From Enterobacteriaceae bacterium RIT693 (GTDB lineage: Bacteria > Pseudomonadota > Gammaproteobacteria > Enterobacterales > Enterobacteriaceae): a stretch of DNA of 64,000 bases. Within the stretch, counting starts at the first letter, position 1; every line of letters begins with the position of its first letter. Of this stretch, positions 51,762 to 62,799 are shown one piece after another. The notes beneath the pieces were generated by a model. It did no database searches, was not told the origin of the DNA, and saw only the letters and a list, made by a program, of their open reading frames with translations. The stretch is taken from assembly GCA_009668225.1 (NCBI GenBank), contig WJYK01000007.1:1-64000 (forward strand), read 5' to 3'. The position numbers were made by a program, and so were the translations under genes.

Positions 51762-54700
51762 ATGGCGAATTTTTTCATTTCTCGCCCCATTTTTGCCTGG
51801 GTGCTGGCAATTTTGCTTTGCCTGACCGGGGCATTGGCTATTTTTTCGCTGCCCGTTGAGCAATATCCCGACCTCGCGCCGCCAAACGTGAGGATCACCG
51901 CGAACTATCCTGGCGCCTCCGCCCAAACCCTGGAGAACACGGTTACCCAGGTCATAGAACAAAGCATGACCGGCCTGGACAATATGATGTACATGTCCTC
52001 CCAGAGCAGCAGCGCCGGTCAGGCCACCATCACCCTGAGCTTTAAGGCCGGGACCGACCCGGACTCTGCGGTCCAGCAGGTGCAAAACCAGCTGCAGTCA
52101 GCGGTGCGTAAACTGCCGCAGGATGTGCAGACTCAGGGCGTCACGGTGAATAAAACCGGTGATACCAACATCCTGATGGTGGCGTTTGTGTCCACCGACG
52201 GCAGCATGGATAAGCAGGACATTGCCGACTACGTCGCCAGTAACGTGCAGGACCCGATGAGCCGCGTGAACGGCGTCGGCAGCGTGGATGCCTACGGCTC
52301 GCAGTATTCCATGCGCATCTGGCTGGATCCGAACAAGCTCACTAACTACCAGATGACGACCCAGGACGTGGTCACCGCCATCAAATCCCAGAATGCGCAA
52401 ATTGCCGTTGGCCAGCTCGGTGGTACTCCCGCGCTGGACAAGCAGGCGCTAAACGCCACCATCAACGCCCAGTCGCTGCTGCAAACGCCGCAGCAGTTCA
52501 AAGACATCACCCTGAGGGTGAATCAGGACGGCTCGCTGGTCACGCTGGGGGATGTCGCCGACGTCGAGATGGGGGCGGAAAAATACGATTTCCTGAGCAC
52601 CTATAACGGCCAGGCCGCTTCCGGGCTGGGTATTAAGCTGGCCTCGGGCGCCAACGAGATGGAAACCGACAAGCTGGCCCGCGCCAAAATTGAAGAGCTT
52701 TCGCAGTTTTTCCCGCACGGACTTGAGGCGAAAATCGCCTACGAAACCTCACCGTTCGTAAAAGCCTCGATCACCGACGTGGTGAAAACGCTGCTGGAAG
52801 CGATTCTGCTGGTGTTCCTGGTCATGTACCTGTTCCTGCAAAACTTCCGCGCCACGCTGATCCCGACCATTGCGGTGCCGGTTGTTCTGCTCGGTACCTT
52901 CGCCGTGCTGTATGTCTTCGGCTACAGCATTAACACGCTGACGATGTTCGCCACCGTGCTGGCTATCGGCCTGCTGGTGGATGACGCCATCGTGGTGGTA
53001 GAAAACGTCGAGCGTATTATGAGCGAGGAAGGCCTCTCCCCCCGGGAGGCAACCCGCAAATCGATGGGCCAAATCCAGGGCGCGCTGGTCGGCATCGCCA
53101 TGGTGCTGTCCGCCGTGTTTGTGCCGATGGCCTTCTTTGGCGGCACCACCGGGGCGATTTATCGCCAGTTCTCGGTCACCATTGTTGCCGCAATGGTGCT
53201 GTCGGTGCTGGTGGCGATGATCCTCACGCCGGCCCTGTGCGCCACAATCCTCAAACCGCTGCATAAAGGTGAGCACCACGGCCAGAAAGGCTTCTTTGGC
53301 TGGTTTAACCGTACCTTTAACCGCAGCGCCGAACGCTACGAGAATGGCGTGGCCAGAATTCTCGCCCGCAGCCTGCGCTGGATGTTGATTTATGCCCTGC
53401 TGCTCGGCGGCATGGTGTTCCTGTTCCTCAAGCTGCCGACCTCGTTCCTGCCGCAGGAAGACCGGGGTGTGTTTACGACCTCTGTACAGCTCCCAAGCGG
53501 CGCAACGCAACAGCAGACCACAAAAGTGGTGCAGCAGGTTGAGCACTATTACCTGACCAAAGAGAAAGATAACGTTGTTTCGGTGTTCTCCACCATCGGT
53601 GCTGGCCCCGGCGGGAACGGGCAAAACGTCGCCCGGATGTTTATCCGCCTGAAGGACTGGGACGAGCGCAGCGCGGACGGCAGCTCGTTTGCGATTATCG
53701 AACGGGCGACCAAAGCCTTTAATAAGATTAAGGAAGCACGAGTCATTGCCAGCAGCCCGCCAGCGATTAACGGCCTGGGCAACGCGGCAGGCTTTGATAT
53801 GGAGCTGCAGGATCACGCCGGTGCCGGGCACGATGCGTTAATGCAGGCGCGTGACCAGCTGCTGGAAATGGCCAGTAGCGACCCACAGCTCACCCGCGTG
53901 CGCCACAACGGTCTGGACGACAGCCCGCAGCTGCAAATCGATATCGACCAGCGTAAAGCCCAGGCGCTCGGCGTCTCTATTGACGATATCAACAACACCC
54001 TGCAAACCGCCTGGGGCTCAAGCTATGTGAATGACTTTATGGATCGCGGGCGCGTGAAAAAGGTATATGTCCAGGCTTCGGCCAAATACCGCATGCTGCC
54101 GGACGACATCAACAGCTGGTATGTGCGCAATAAAACCGGCGGTATGGTGCCTTTCTCCGCCTTTGCGACCTCCCGCTGGGAAACCGGCTCGCCTCGCCTT
54201 GAGCGCTACAACGGCTATTCCGCGCTGGAAATTGTGGGTGAAGCCGCGCCGGGCTTAAGTACCGGCACCGCCATGGACATCATGGAACAGCTGGTCAGCA
54301 AACTGCCAAACGGCTTTGGCCTCGAGTGGACGGGCATGTCTTATCAGGAACGCCTGTCCGGCGCGCAGGCCCCTGCCCTGTATGCCATCTCACTACTGGT
54401 GGTGTTCCTGTGCCTTGCGGCGCTGTATGAGAGCTGGTCGGTGCCGTTCTCCGTCATGCTCGTCGTACCGCTTGGGGTGATAGGCGCGCTGCTCGCCACC
54501 TGGATGCGCGGCCTGGAGAACGACGTTTATTTCCAGGTCGGGCTACTGACGGTGATCGGGCTTTCGGCGAAGAACGCCATTCTGATCGTCGAATTTGCCA
54601 ATGACCTGAACGCCAAAGGTCAGGACCTGGTCGCCGCCACGCTTGAAGCCTGCCGCCAGCGCCTGCGCCCTATTTTGATGACTTCGCTGGCGTTTATTTT

Positions 54701-54872
54701 CGGCGTGCTGCCGATGGCGACCAGCACCGGGGCGGGCTCCGGCAGCCAGCATGCGGTAGGCACGGGCGTCATGGGCGGGATGATCTCCGCTACCGTGCTG
54801 GCCATCTTCTTTGTGCCACTGTTCTTTGTGCTGGTGCGCAGACGCTTCCCGCTGAAAGAGCATCACGACTAA
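51762..54872 (+). CDS. acrD: RND multidrug efflux transporter AcrD
   Basis: AcrD is an inner-membrane proton-driven pump exporting aminoglycosides and other amphiphilic compounds with AcrA and TolC. It has 1036 residues (E. coli 1037). It has twelve membrane helices and two large periplasmic loops. The proton-relay Asp pair is in [16 protein letters not shown], and the opposing Lys is in the [15 protein letters not shown] helix. It is identified as AcrD rather than AcrB by the narQ/P-acrD-ypfM context and by the C-terminus [12 protein letters not shown] 152-bp upstream gap shows no clear BaeR or CpxR site. Confidence 0.94.
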   Translation: MANFFISRPIFAWVLAILLCLTGALAIFSLPVEQYPDLAPPNVRITANYPGASAQTLENTVTQVIEQSMTGLDNMMYMSSQSSSAGQATITLSFKAGTDPDSAVQQVQNQLQSAVRKLPQDVQTQGVTVNKTGDTNILMVAFVSTDGSMDKQDIADYVASNVQDPMSRVNGVGSVDAYGSQYSMRIWLDPNKLTNYQMTTQDVVTAIKSQNAQIAVGQLGGTPALDKQALNATINAQSLLQTPQQFKDITLRVNQDGSLVTLGDVADVEMGAEKYDFLSTYNGQAASGLGIKLASGANEMETDKLARAKIEELSQFFPHGLEAKIAYETSPFVKASITDVVKTLLEAILLVFLVMYLFLQNFRATLIPTIAVPVVLLGTFAVLYVFGYSINTLTMFATVLAIGLLVDDAIVVVENVERIMSEEGLSPREATRKSMGQIQGALVGIAMVLSAVFVPMAFFGGTTGAIYRQFSVTIVAAMVLSVLVAMILTPALCATILKPLHKGEHHGQKGFFGWFNRTFNRSAERYENGVARILARSLRWMLIYALLLGGMVFLFLKLPTSFLPQEDRGVFTTSVQLPSGATQQQTTKVVQQVEHYYLTKEKDNVVSVFSTIGAGPGGNGQNVARMFIRLKDWDERSADGSSFAIIERATKAFNKIKEARVIASSPPAINGLGNAAGFDMELQDHAGAGHDALMQARDQLLEMASSDPQLTRVRHNGLDDSPQLQIDIDQRKAQALGVSIDDINNTLQTAWGSSYVNDFMDRGRVKKVYVQASAKYRMLPDDINSWYVRNKTGGMVPFSAFATSRWETGSPRLERYNGYSALEIVGEAAPGLSTGTAMDIMEQLVSKLPNGFGLEWTGMSYQERLSGAQAPALYAISLLVVFLCLAALYESWSVPFSVMLVVPLGVIGALLATWMRGLENDVYFQVGLLTVIGLSAKNAILIVEFANDLNAKGQDLVAATLEACRQRLRPILMTSLAFIFGVLPMATSTGAGSGSQHAVGTGVMGGMISATVLAIFFVPLFFVLVRRRFPLKEHHD

Positions 54873-54893
54873 GCGCCGTAGATCTTCGGCCAC

Positions 54894-54924
54894 AAAAAGG
54901 CGACCTCTAAAGGGTCGCCTTTTT
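54894..54924 (+). terminator. Intrinsic terminator of acrD
   Basis: A 12-bp stem AAAAAGGCGACC (54894-54905) / GGTCGCCTTTTT (54913-54924) has a 7-nt loop and a U-tract. Confidence 0.9.
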
Positions 54925-54986
54925 ACTGATGTTCGCTGAGTATTCAGTAGCAGAATATCGCGCCGTTGCTTTTTATGCCGGAACGC

Positions 54987-55046
54987 TTATTTGCGCAACA
55001 TATCTTCGATGAAGTCTTTCCACTGCCCTAATTCGTGCTCAATCAT
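54987..55046 (-). CDS. ypfM: Small protein YpfM (19 residues)
   Basis: The reading frame gives MIEHELGQWKDFIEDMLRK, nearly the same as the experimentally detected E. coli YpfM (MIERELGNWKDFIEVMLRK), at the same position between acrD and yffB. A GAGAGGCGG ribosome site precedes the ATG. The predicted product is a single amphipathic helix. The function is unknown. The rest of the 54925-55248 gap holds only the yffB promoter. Confidence 0.9.
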   Translation of the reverse strand: MIEHELGQWKDFIEDMLRK

Positions 55047-55248
55047 AACCGCCTCTCTTGATGTTGGCGCAATTATACGCGGATATATTCTGCGGTTGAA
55101 CCCTTTTTGAGCGGCGAAGTCTTGAGCGTCTTCACAAATATATTGTTAGCAGAATAATGATTTAGCCTGAAATCGCGGCTCGATAATTCCCCTCACCTGC
55201 GGCAAAATGGTTGCCCTCTGAAAAATTAAAACAGGACCGACCGCCACC

Positions 55249-55605
55249 ATGATCACCATGTACGGCATTAAAAACTGCGACACCATCAAAAAGGCGCGCC
55301 GCTTTCTGGAAGCTCAGGGGGTGGATTACCAGTTTCACGACTACCGCGTTGACGGGCTGGACGCCGGGCTGCTGAACGGGTTCATCGCGGAACTCGGCTG
55401 GGAAGCGCTGCTTAATACGCGCGGGACCACCTGGCGCAAGCTGGATGAAGCTCATCGCGCATCCATCACAGACGCACAAAGCGCGGCAGCGCTGATGCTG
55501 GAGATGCCGGCAATCATCAAACGCCCATTGCTCTGCGCGCCCGGTCAGCCTATGCTGCTGGGTTTCAACGAAACTCACTATCAGCAGTTTATCAACGAGG
55601 TATAG
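55249..55605 (+). CDS. yffB: ArsC-like/Spx-family protein YffB
   Basis: This 118-residue thioredoxin-fold protein has the ArsC/Spx layout: single Cys in [12 protein letters not shown], then FHDYRVDG and [11 protein letters not shown]. It has the same length as E. coli YffB, a glutathione-dependent thiol reductase of unclear role rather than a true arsenate reductase. It is 4 bp upstream of dapE in the same operon. Confidence 0.92.
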   Translation: MITMYGIKNCDTIKKARRFLEAQGVDYQFHDYRVDGLDAGLLNGFIAELGWEALLNTRGTTWRKLDEAHRASITDAQSAAALMLEMPAIIKRPLLCAPGQPMLLGFNETHYQQFINEV

Positions 55606-55609
55606 TCTT

Positions 55610-56737
55610 ATGTCCTGCCCGGTTATTGAGCTGACGCAACAGCTTATTCGTCGTCCTTCCCTGAGCCCGGATGATGCCGGTTGCCAGGCGCTGCTGATTG
55701 AACGCCTGCGCGCGATTGGTTTTACCGTTGAACACATGGATTTTGGCGATACCCAGAACTTCTGGGCCTGGCGTGGACAGGGCGAAACGCTGGCGTTTGC
55801 CGGGCATACCGACGTGGTCCCGTCAGGCGACGCCGACCGCTGGATCAACCCGCCGTTTGAACCGACTATTCGCGACGGGATGCTGTTTGGGCGCGGTGCC
55901 GCTGACATGAAAGGTTCGCTGGCGGCGATGGTCGTTGCAGCTGAACGTTTCGTCGCCCAGCATCCAAACCATAAAGGCCGCCTGGCGTTCCTGATCACCT
56001 CCGATGAAGAGGCCAGCGCGACCAACGGCACGGTTAAGGTCGTTGAGGCGCTGATGGCGCGTCGCGAACGCCTGGACTACTGCCTCGTAGGTGAGCCGTC
56101 CAGTACTGAAATCGTCGGCGACGTGGTGAAAAACGGCCGTCGCGGCTCTCTGACCTGCAACCTGACCATTAACGGCGTGCAGGGCCACGTTGCCTACCCG
56201 CATCTGGCGGATAACCCGGTGCATCGCGCAGCCCCAATGCTCGCAGAGCTGACGGGCATTGAGTGGGACAAAGGCAACGAGTTCTTCCCGGCCACCAGCA
56301 TGCAGATAGCTAACGTCCAGGCGGGTACCGGCAGCAACAACGTTATCCCAGGCGACATGTTCGTCCAGTTTAACTTCCGCTTTAGCACCGAGCTGACCGA
56401 TGAAGACATCAAGCAGCGCGTGATTGCCCTGCTGGATAAGTATGAGCTGCGCTATACCGTCGAGTGGTGGCTTTCCGGCCAGCCGTTCCTGACGTCACGC
56501 GGTAAGCTGGTGGATGCGGTAGTGAATGCCGTTGAGCACTATAATGAGATTAAACCGCAGCTGTTAACCACGGGCGGTACATCTGACGGGCGCTTTATCG
56601 CGCGTATGGGGGCTCAGGTTGTAGAGCTCGGCCCGGTGAATGCCACCATTCATAAAATCAATGAATGCGTAAACGCCGCCGACCTGCAGCTGCTGGCCCG
56701 GATGTATCAGCGCATTATGGAACAGCTTGTCGCCTGA
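55610..56737 (+). CDS. dapE: N-succinyl-L,L-diaminopimelate desuccinylase
   Basis: DapE is a zinc metallohydrolase of the lysine and diaminopimelate pathway. It has 375 residues, as in E. coli. Zinc ligands and base are visible: His in [11 protein letters not shown], Asp in [10 protein letters not shown], the Glu pair in TSDEEASA, and His near the end in [11 protein letters not shown]. The neighbour dapA (62800-63678) is in the same pathway. Confidence 0.97.
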   Translation: MSCPVIELTQQLIRRPSLSPDDAGCQALLIERLRAIGFTVEHMDFGDTQNFWAWRGQGETLAFAGHTDVVPSGDADRWINPPFEPTIRDGMLFGRGAADMKGSLAAMVVAAERFVAQHPNHKGRLAFLITSDEEASATNGTVKVVEALMARRERLDYCLVGEPSSTEIVGDVVKNGRRGSLTCNLTINGVQGHVAYPHLADNPVHRAAPMLAELTGIEWDKGNEFFPATSMQIANVQAGTGSNNVIPGDMFVQFNFRFSTELTDEDIKQRVIALLDKYELRYTVEWWLSGQPFLTSRGKLVDAVVNAVEHYNEIKPQLLTTGGTSDGRFIARMGAQVVELGPVNATIHKINECVNAADLQLLARMYQRIMEQLVA

Positions 56738-56765
56738 CGGGCAGTCAACTGAACGAGGTATCAGC

Positions 56766-56954
56766 ATGGAATGGCTATCGCATTACTGGTGGATTATCGT
56801 CCTGGTGTTATTGCTGGGGATGTTTATTAACGTCATTAAAGACCTGAGCCGGATAGATCCGAAGAAGTACATGGCAGACAAACCCGAGCTTCCGCCGCAT
56901 CGTGATTTTAACGATAAGTGGGACGACGAGGACGACTGGCCTAAGAAGAAATAG
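56766..56954 (+). CDS. ypfN: UPF0370 small membrane protein YpfN
   Basis: This 62-residue protein has one N-terminal membrane helix ([18 protein letters not shown]) and an acidic C-terminal tail [18 protein letters not shown]. It matches E. coli YpfN (66 residues), which starts MDW; hence the start at 56766, 29 bp after dapE. The function is unknown. Confidence 0.9.
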   Translation: MEWLSHYWWIIVLVLLLGMFINVIKDLSRIDPKKYMADKPELPPHRDFNDKWDDEDDWPKKK

Positions 56955-56960
56955 CCACAC

Positions 56961-56990
56961 GCCTCACTCCGGGCGATTCCGGAGTGAGGC
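56961..56990. terminator. Hairpin terminator between ypfN and ypfH
   Basis: A 12-bp perfect stem (56961-56972 with 56979-56990) has a 6-nt loop. A short A/T-rich run follows on the plus strand. It is shared by convergent genes. Confidence 0.65.
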
Positions 56991-56996
56991 GCATAT

Positions 56997-57692
56997 TTAC
57001 AGTAGCTCAATCAGATCATCATCTTTCGGTGCTCCGCCGCCGCTCAAAGCCTCATCAAAATAGTGCTTCGGCACGGTGTAGCGTAGGTGATCCAGCGCCG
57101 CCTTCATGCTGCGGTCGTCGATCGCATGCCCCAAAGAGTCAATCAGATCCAGCGTGACGTCCCCACCCAGGCTCAGTAATTTCTCGGCGGCATCCACCGA
57201 ATGCGTCGCAGGGATAACCTTGTCGTTATCACCGTGAATCAGGTGAATAGTGCTGCTGGTAGACGCCTGCTGCGGAAGCTCCGCATAACGCCCGCTAAAG
57301 GCGATAATGCGCGCTGCAAGGCCCGGCTGCGCTTTAATGCTCTCCAGCGCCATGATAGCCCCCTGCGAAAAGCCAATCAGCGCCGTGGCCGCTGGCGACA
57401 CGCCGCTTTGCTGCTGCCAGTAGCGCACGGTTTCAATAAAGGCTGGCATCACGGCATCCACCCGCTGCTGGCGGTTTTCCTCCGCCACGCCCGCCACGGA
57501 GAACCATTCCCGGCCAGCGCCGCTTTGGCCCGGGCCGCCAACACTGACCACCAGCGCGTCCGGAAACTCAGGAGCAAACCAGCTGCCGATTTCGCCCATC
57601 GCTTTCGCCGTGTCACCCACGCCGTGGAACAGCAGTATCAGTTGGCTGGCCGGTGTGGCTGGGCTTTGGACAACAAAATGGTCATGTTTCAT
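56997..57692 (-). CDS. ypfH: Serine esterase YpfH
   Basis: This 231-residue alpha/beta hydrolase is an E. coli YpfH-type esterase. The oxyanion region is LLFHGVGD, the nucleophile Ser is in GFSQGAIMA, and the Asp/His pair lies in HLIHGDNDKVIP and SLGHAIDD. The start is the ATG at 57692 (MKHDHF) behind AGGAG; the longer frame to 57746 lacks support. The natural substrate is unknown. Confidence 0.9.
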   Translation of the reverse strand: MKHDHFVVQSPATPASQLILLFHGVGDTAKAMGEIGSWFAPEFPDALVVSVGGPGQSGAGREWFSVAGVAEENRQQRVDAVMPAFIETVRYWQQQSGVSPAATALIGFSQGAIMALESIKAQPGLAARIIAFSGRYAELPQQASTSSTIHLIHGDNDKVIPATHSVDAAEKLLSLGGDVTLDLIDSLGHAIDDRSMKAALDHLRYTVPKHYFDEALSGGGAPKDDDLIELL

Positions 57693-57764
57693 GGTTTTCT
57701 CCTGGTTGATGGAGACAACTATACGCCGCTGCCGGGTGATGACCATGCCGTTTCATTGAACAAG

Positions 57765-59795
57765 TTAGTGGAATTTTTGCAATTGCAAAATACCGTTTCG
57801 CAGCGCCTCTGCCCTTGCCTGGTCCAGGTTTTCCAGCGCCTGTCTCGCCTCCTCACGCATCAGCGCAAGCAACGCTTTTTTGCCAGAAAGCCCCAGCCGC
57901 TGGCTAAGGACTTCGCTGCTTTCACGCCGCTCGAGGCGACCGCGCAGGGCGTGAAGCGGTAAAGGGCTCGCCAGCAGAAGGCGATTCAACGCCCCCAGGC
58001 AGGCTTCCAGCGGACGATGCGCGAAAGCAAAGCCGGACAGCTCTTCCCAGTCTGCTGCCAACAATTCTGTTGGGCTATCCGTGGTCAGAGGCAAAGACAA
58101 TTCCAGCCAGATTTTTTGCCATGGCCAGTCTCGCTGTAGCCGCTGCCGCTCATTGCCTGCCAGCGCATGACCTTCCGGCGTCAGCGGCAATAGCGCCATT
58201 GCGCTGTAGCAGCCGCTGCTGGCTTCTTTATGGCTGCCAATACGCACCAGCTCAAACCCGCAGCGCTGCCAGAAGCGCCATAGCTCATCGGTGTAGCCGA
58301 AGCTGACCGAGAGATAGTCATATCGGGCCTTCGCGGCCTGGCGCGCAAGCTGAATCATGCTGGCGCCGATATGTTCGCGCTGGCGCTGAGGATGAACGGC
58401 AATGCGGCTGATGCGCAGCCCACGCAGCGTAGCGGCAAGCGGGCTACCGCCATGCGCCGCCAGCGATTGCGCCACCAGATTGCCTTTGGGGCGACGGAAT
58501 CCGGCCCACACGTTCCGGCTCAGGTTTTCATCCAGCCCGCCCTCTTCGACCATCCACAACGCGCCTGCGCACAGCTCGCCCATATTAGCAGCGATAAAAT
58601 GCTGGCCGGGAGCATCAAGCATGCGCCTCCAGTCGAGCGGCGAGGTGCGGTAATGTGCGCCGGAGAGCAGCCGGTACATCTGCTGCAGCTGTTCCGGTTT
58701 TTGCGACCAGTCAGCCTGATCCACGACCTGTAATACCGGATCGCCCTGCGGGAAGCGCTCAAGATCCGGCTCATCGAACAGCATGATCCGGTCAACGACA
58801 TGTTCCAGCGGATCGTTTTGCGCCCAGCGGATCGGCGTATCAAGCGTGAAGCGCCTGAGTGACGGCAGCGTTGCGCAAAACTTCAGTAAAAAACCGCGCC
58901 CCGTACCCTCATACCCCTGCACAGTTGTGGTCAGCAAAACGCGTGGGAAGCGTTCGGTCAACTGGCGCAGCAGCGGGGCCGGAATCGCTGCCGCCTCGTC
59001 AACAATCAGCCAGCGATAAGCCGGCAATTCATGCTCAGCGGCCAGCGCGTCCGGAGCCATAAACTGGAAGGATTCGCCCGCATAACTCGCCAGCACGTCG
59101 GTTGCAGCCTTTGCCGGGGCGGTGACCAGGCAAACGCCTGGGCTGCGGCCAACCAACATACCGGCCAGAGCAGACTTGCCCCGCCCTCTGGCCGCCGTCA
59201 CCACCGCCACGCCCTGCTGCAGATCCGCCAGCTCGGCAAGAATGGCAGCCTGCTCCTGCTCAGGCGCACCGCTCGCGGGCTGCCAGTCAGGACGAAAAGC
59301 AAAACGATTCAGGGTAAACGGCTCATGCTGCTGCCATAACACGGACTCTGAGTCCTGCCGTATGCAGCGCTGAAGATGGGAAACAAAATGAGGCACAGGG
59401 ATCGCCCGGGGAGTATCGCTCCAACGGCAGGAATCTTCATCGGGAAGCGAAGGCCAAAGTGGCCAGTCGGGCGTCAGCAACAGCAGCCAGCTGCCCGCTT
59501 TAAGCATGCCGGAAAGCGCCGCGAGCGCGGCGGCATCCAGCCCGAGCCTGGCATCGAATACGGCATGCTGAAACTCACGTCCCAGCATGCTACGCACCGC
59601 CGAGGGGGCACAGTGAAAAGGCTGCTCAGGCGAAGGGCCAACCCACAGCCAGTCTCCGGGTAAAGAAGCCGACAGCGTGGCAACCTGCTGGCTGCTCCAT
59701 TCACTTTCGCCGGCCAGCACCATCAGCCGACGAATGCCCGTTTGCTGCATTTGCGTCGTCGCCAGCTGCAGCTGCTCTATCGTCCCTGCGGTCAT
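57765..59795 (-). CDS. tmcA: tRNA(Met) cytidine acetyltransferase TmcA
   Basis: TmcA makes N4-acetylcytidine at the wobble base of elongator tRNA-Met, using ATP/GTP and acetyl-CoA. It has 676 residues (E. coli 671). An N-terminal DUF1726-like domain is followed by an RNA-helicase-type ATPase (Walker A ARGRGKSALAG near residue 205, Walker B LIVDEAAAIP) and a GNAT domain with RISRIAVHPQRQREHIG. A C-terminal tRNA-binding region ends the protein. It is 3 bp downstream of ypfJ. Confidence 0.95.
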   Translation of the reverse strand: MTAGTIEQLQLATTQMQQTGIRRLMVLAGESEWSSQQVATLSASLPGDWLWVGPSPEQPFHCAPSAVRSMLGREFQHAVFDARLGLDAAALAALSGMLKAGSWLLLLTPDWPLWPSLPDEDSCRWSDTPRAIPVPHFVSHLQRCIRQDSESVLWQQHEPFTLNRFAFRPDWQPASGAPEQEQAAILAELADLQQGVAVVTAARGRGKSALAGMLVGRSPGVCLVTAPAKAATDVLASYAGESFQFMAPDALAAEHELPAYRWLIVDEAAAIPAPLLRQLTERFPRVLLTTTVQGYEGTGRGFLLKFCATLPSLRRFTLDTPIRWAQNDPLEHVVDRIMLFDEPDLERFPQGDPVLQVVDQADWSQKPEQLQQMYRLLSGAHYRTSPLDWRRMLDAPGQHFIAANMGELCAGALWMVEEGGLDENLSRNVWAGFRRPKGNLVAQSLAAHGGSPLAATLRGLRISRIAVHPQRQREHIGASMIQLARQAAKARYDYLSVSFGYTDELWRFWQRCGFELVRIGSHKEASSGCYSAMALLPLTPEGHALAGNERQRLQRDWPWQKIWLELSLPLTTDSPTELLAADWEELSGFAFAHRPLEACLGALNRLLLASPLPLHALRGRLERRESSEVLSQRLGLSGKKALLALMREEARQALENLDQARAEALRNGILQLQKFH

Positions 59796-59798
59796 TGA

Positions 59799-60677
59799 TT
59801 AACGGAGCGCATTGCCGAAGGTGTTGCACTGGGACGGATCGCCGCTGTCAAAACCACGCTTGAACCAGGTGTAGCGCTGCTCTGAAGTGCCGTGGGTAAA
59901 GCTGTCCGGCACCACGCGCCCCTGGCTTTGCTGCTGCAGGCGATCGTCCCCGATGGCTTCGGCAGCGTTGAGCGCCTCTTTCAGATCGCCCGAGTCGAGC
60001 ACCTGCTGTTTCTGCATACTGTTACCCCAGACGCCGGCGAAGCAGTCGGCCTGAAGCTCCATTTTCACCGACAGGCGATTGCCTTCGGCCTGAGACGCAT
60101 TCTGCTGGAGCTGGCGCACCTTCGGCTCAATGCCCAGCAGCTTCTGCACGTGGTGACCTACTTCGTGAGCAATCACGTAGCCCTGGGCAAAGTCGCCGCC
60201 TGCACCTAGCTTATTGCGCATATCGTCGTAGAAAGAGAGGTCGATATAGACGGTGCTGTCCGCCGGGCAGTAGAACGGCCCCATCACGGACTGGCCGGTA
60301 CCACAGCCGGTACGCGTTGCCCCGCGATACATCACCAGCTTAGGTTGCTGGTAGGTGCGGCCCATTTTCTGGAAAATTTCACCCCAGGTATCTTCGGTTG
60401 TCGCCAGAATTACCGAGGTAAACTTAGCGGCCTCGTCGTCTTTCGGACTGATGGTACGCTGCTGGGAAGATTGCTGGGAGACTTGCGGCTCGCCGGACAG
60501 GAAGGAAGTGAGATCGACGCCGTAATAGCTTGCCACAATGACCACGACCAGCAGCACCAGGCCACCTTTGCCCCGAGGAATGCGGAATCCGCCGCCACCC
60601 ATGCTCATGCCAGGGCCGGAGGCGTCATTGCGCCTGTCTTCTACATTGTCGCTTTCGCGACGTCCTTGCCAACGCAT
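59799..60677 (-). CDS. ypfJ: Putative neutral zinc metallopeptidase YpfJ
   Basis: This 292-residue membrane-anchored protein (E. coli 287) has a helix at about 42-60 ([16 protein letters not shown]), and the domain outside it carries HExxH in [11 protein letters not shown]. The third ligand is likely Glu in [12 protein letters not shown]. The conserved [21 protein letters not shown] is near the C-terminus. The start is the ATG at 60677 ([11 protein letters not shown]). The substrate is unknown. Confidence 0.9.
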   Translation of the reverse strand: MRWQGRRESDNVEDRRNDASGPGMSMGGGGFRIPRGKGGLVLLVVVIVASYYGVDLTSFLSGEPQVSQQSSQQRTISPKDDEAAKFTSVILATTEDTWGEIFQKMGRTYQQPKLVMYRGATRTGCGTGQSVMGPFYCPADSTVYIDLSFYDDMRNKLGAGGDFAQGYVIAHEVGHHVQKLLGIEPKVRQLQQNASQAEGNRLSVKMELQADCFAGVWGNSMQKQQVLDSGDLKEALNAAEAIGDDRLQQQSQGRVVPDSFTHGTSEQRYTWFKRGFDSGDPSQCNTFGNALR

Positions 60678-60759
60678 ACGCTCATCCTCATTCACAATCA
60701 CAACAGATAATGGATAGATCGTAGGTGGTTACCGGCAGGATTACCATAAGAACAGGCAG

Positions 60760-60790
60760 TGAAAAAACAGGGTGCGCAAAAACGCACCCC
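60760..60790 (-). terminator. Intrinsic terminator of purC
   Basis: A 7-bp stem GGGTGCG (60770-60776) / CGCACCC (60783-60789) is followed on the minus strand by CTGTTTTTTC. Confidence 0.8.
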
Positions 60791-60816
60791 ATTGCGCAAC
60801 GTAAACGATTGCGTGG

Positions 60817-61530
60817 TTAGTCTAATTTTACGCCGAGACGGTGAGCAACTTCCTCATACGCTTCAATCAGGCCACCCAGGCTCTGGCGGAAACGGTCTTT
60901 GTCCATCTTATCAAGCGTTTCTTTGTCCCACAGGCGGCTGCCGTCCGGGGAGAACTCGTCGCCCAGCACCACTTCGCCTTTGAACAGGCCAAACTCCAGC
61001 TTGAAGTCAACGAGGATCAGGCCAGCGTCATCAAACAGCTTGCTCAGCACGTCGTTAGCTTTGTAGCTCAGCTCGCGCATGCGGGCCAGATTCTCTTTGC
61101 TCACCCAGCCAAAGGTTTCGCAGTAAGATTCATTGACCATCGGGTCGTGCATGGCGTCGTTTTTCAGGAACAGATCGAACAGCGGTGGGTTCAGCTCGAT
61201 ACCTTCTTCAATGCCAAGACGCTTCACCAAAGAACCCGCGGCGCGGTTACGAATCACGCACTCCACCGGCACCATGTCGAGCTTCTTCACCAGCACTTCG
61301 TTATCAGACAGCAGCGCTTCCATCTGGGTCGGAATACCCGCTTCTTCCAGTTTGGCCATAATGAAATGGTTAAACTTGTTGTTTACCATGCCTTTACGGT
61401 CGAACTGCTCGATGCGTGCACCGTCACCTGCTGACGTATCGTTACGGAATTCGAGCACCAACAGATCCGGGTTTTCCGTACTGTAAACGGTCTTCGCTTT
61501 GCCGCGATACAACTCAGCTTGCTTTTGCAT
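60817..61530 (-). CDS. purC: SAICAR synthase
   Basis: PurC joins aspartate to CAIR with ATP in purine synthesis. It has 237 residues, as in E. coli. Motifs are [43 protein letters not shown] and [15 protein letters not shown]. It lies downstream of bamC, separated by a terminator and an ERIC element, so it most likely has its own promoter. Confidence 0.97.
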   Translation of the reverse strand: MQKQAELYRGKAKTVYSTENPDLLVLEFRNDTSAGDGARIEQFDRKGMVNNKFNHFIMAKLEEAGIPTQMEALLSDNEVLVKKLDMVPVECVIRNRAAGSLVKRLGIEEGIELNPPLFDLFLKNDAMHDPMVNESYCETFGWVSKENLARMRELSYKANDVLSKLFDDAGLILVDFKLEFGLFKGEVVLGDEFSPDGSRLWDKETLDKMDKDRFRQSLGGLIEAYEEVAHRLGVKLD

Positions 61531-61576
61531 CTTTCTTACTCCAGGTATAGCGATCGCTTGCGCAATCGGAGGGGTT

Positions 61577-61699
<123 letters not shown>

Positions 61700-61709
61700 T
61701 CTACATAGG

Positions 61710-61741
61710 CTTAAATAACAAGGGCCGGAATTAACCGGCCC
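61710..61741 (-). terminator. Terminator of the dapA-bamC operon
   Basis: A 7-bp GC stem GGGCCGG (61722-61728) / CCGGCCC (61735-61741) has a 6-nt loop and is followed on the minus strand by TTGTTATTT. Confidence 0.7.
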
Positions 61742-61748
61742 CTGAGTA

Positions 61749-62783
61749 TTACTTGCTGAATGCTGCCTGGAATACAGCGACCAGCGCATCATTCTGGGAC
61801 TGCGTCAGCGGATGCCCTTTCGGGTCGATGAACTGCAGGCTACTGCGGTTATCGAGGTCGCCAACCTGCAGCTTATAGTCGCCGCTCACGAGGCCTGGGT
61901 CTTTCGCACCCAGTTCGGTCCACGCACTGTCGGAAAGCGGCTTGTAGGTCACCGCGAGATTCCCCTGAGAACGGGTACTGTCGGTTACCTTCATACCTAC
62001 TTTTTCAAGCGCCGCCGGCAGGCGGGTCCAGACGACGTTAAATGGAGCTCGTACCACCAGCATTGGCAGGCCGGTATCATCCGCTGCGCTCTGCACGTCA
62101 AGCTGCGAGGCGCTACGGTTGTCCTGCGAGTTCTGGCGAGCAGTATCTGACTTGTCGAGGCCTGAGCTGATGACGTTCAGCATCTGCGCGCTGTAGCGCT
62201 GCATTGAAGAGGCATCCGCTACCGGTTTGCCGCCCTGCTCAAGGTTAAGCAGTTTGACCACAACGGACTGCTGGTAACCCTGCGGCTGTACGCTAACCTG
62301 ATAACGCCCGCGGTACTGCACGTCTTCGTCAGCGCGGTTCCACTGTACCCAGTCGGTTGTCAGGGTTTGGCCGGCATCGTCGCGTTTCGCAATCGCGTAG
62401 TTCTGGGATTGCAGAATGCTCACGACCTGAGACCACAGCCCGCTAGCCCTCGTTGCTTCAACCTGCAGCGTGGCGGTATCGCCGGTAAACTGGGTGCGCG
62501 CGCCGTTAACCAGAGCCAGAGCCTGCGCCGGTGGGCGAATATCCAACTGCTTGCCTACAGCACCACTGCCGTTAGTGACCGGAATGTTGTAGTCGCCATT
62601 CTGTACCGGCAGGATCATCCCCGCCGGAGAGTGGATTTCCGCAAGTGGAGTCGCATCCAGGTAGGACTCATCGCCGCTAACCTGACGCTTATAACGCTGA
62701 TCGGAACTGCACGCCGCTAATAGCATGGCGAGCGAAACAACAGCAACTTTTGCCACCGTCGACTTCTGTACTGAGTAAGCCAT
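61749..62783 (-). CDS. bamC: Outer membrane assembly lipoprotein BamC
   Basis: BamC is a lipoprotein of the BAM complex that inserts outer-membrane beta-barrels. It has 344 residues from the ATG at 62783, as in E. coli; the TTG one codon earlier is not needed. The lipobox is LLAAC with Cys25. An unstructured N-terminal segment that binds BamD is followed by two helix-grip domains. It lies 16 bp after dapA and is co-transcribed. Confidence 0.96.
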   Translation of the reverse strand: MAYSVQKSTVAKVAVVSLAMLLAACSSDQRYKRQVSGDESYLDATPLAEIHSPAGMILPVQNGDYNIPVTNGSGAVGKQLDIRPPAQALALVNGARTQFTGDTATLQVEATRASGLWSQVVSILQSQNYAIAKRDDAGQTLTTDWVQWNRADEDVQYRGRYQVSVQPQGYQQSVVVKLLNLEQGGKPVADASSMQRYSAQMLNVISSGLDKSDTARQNSQDNRSASQLDVQSAADDTGLPMLVVRAPFNVVWTRLPAALEKVGMKVTDSTRSQGNLAVTYKPLSDSAWTELGAKDPGLVSGDYKLQVGDLDNRSSLQFIDPKGHPLTQSQNDALVAVFQAAFSK

Positions 62784-62799
62784 CAAATCTCCCTAAGCT

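Noticed and set aside
52749-53831. A 360-codon open frame antisense to acrD
   Set aside because: Very rich in His, Gln and Arg, inside acrD, no plausible start context.
61548-61563. Possible PurR box before purC
   Set aside because: The best reading matches the 16-bp consensus at only about 10 positions and lies within 20 bp of the start codon.
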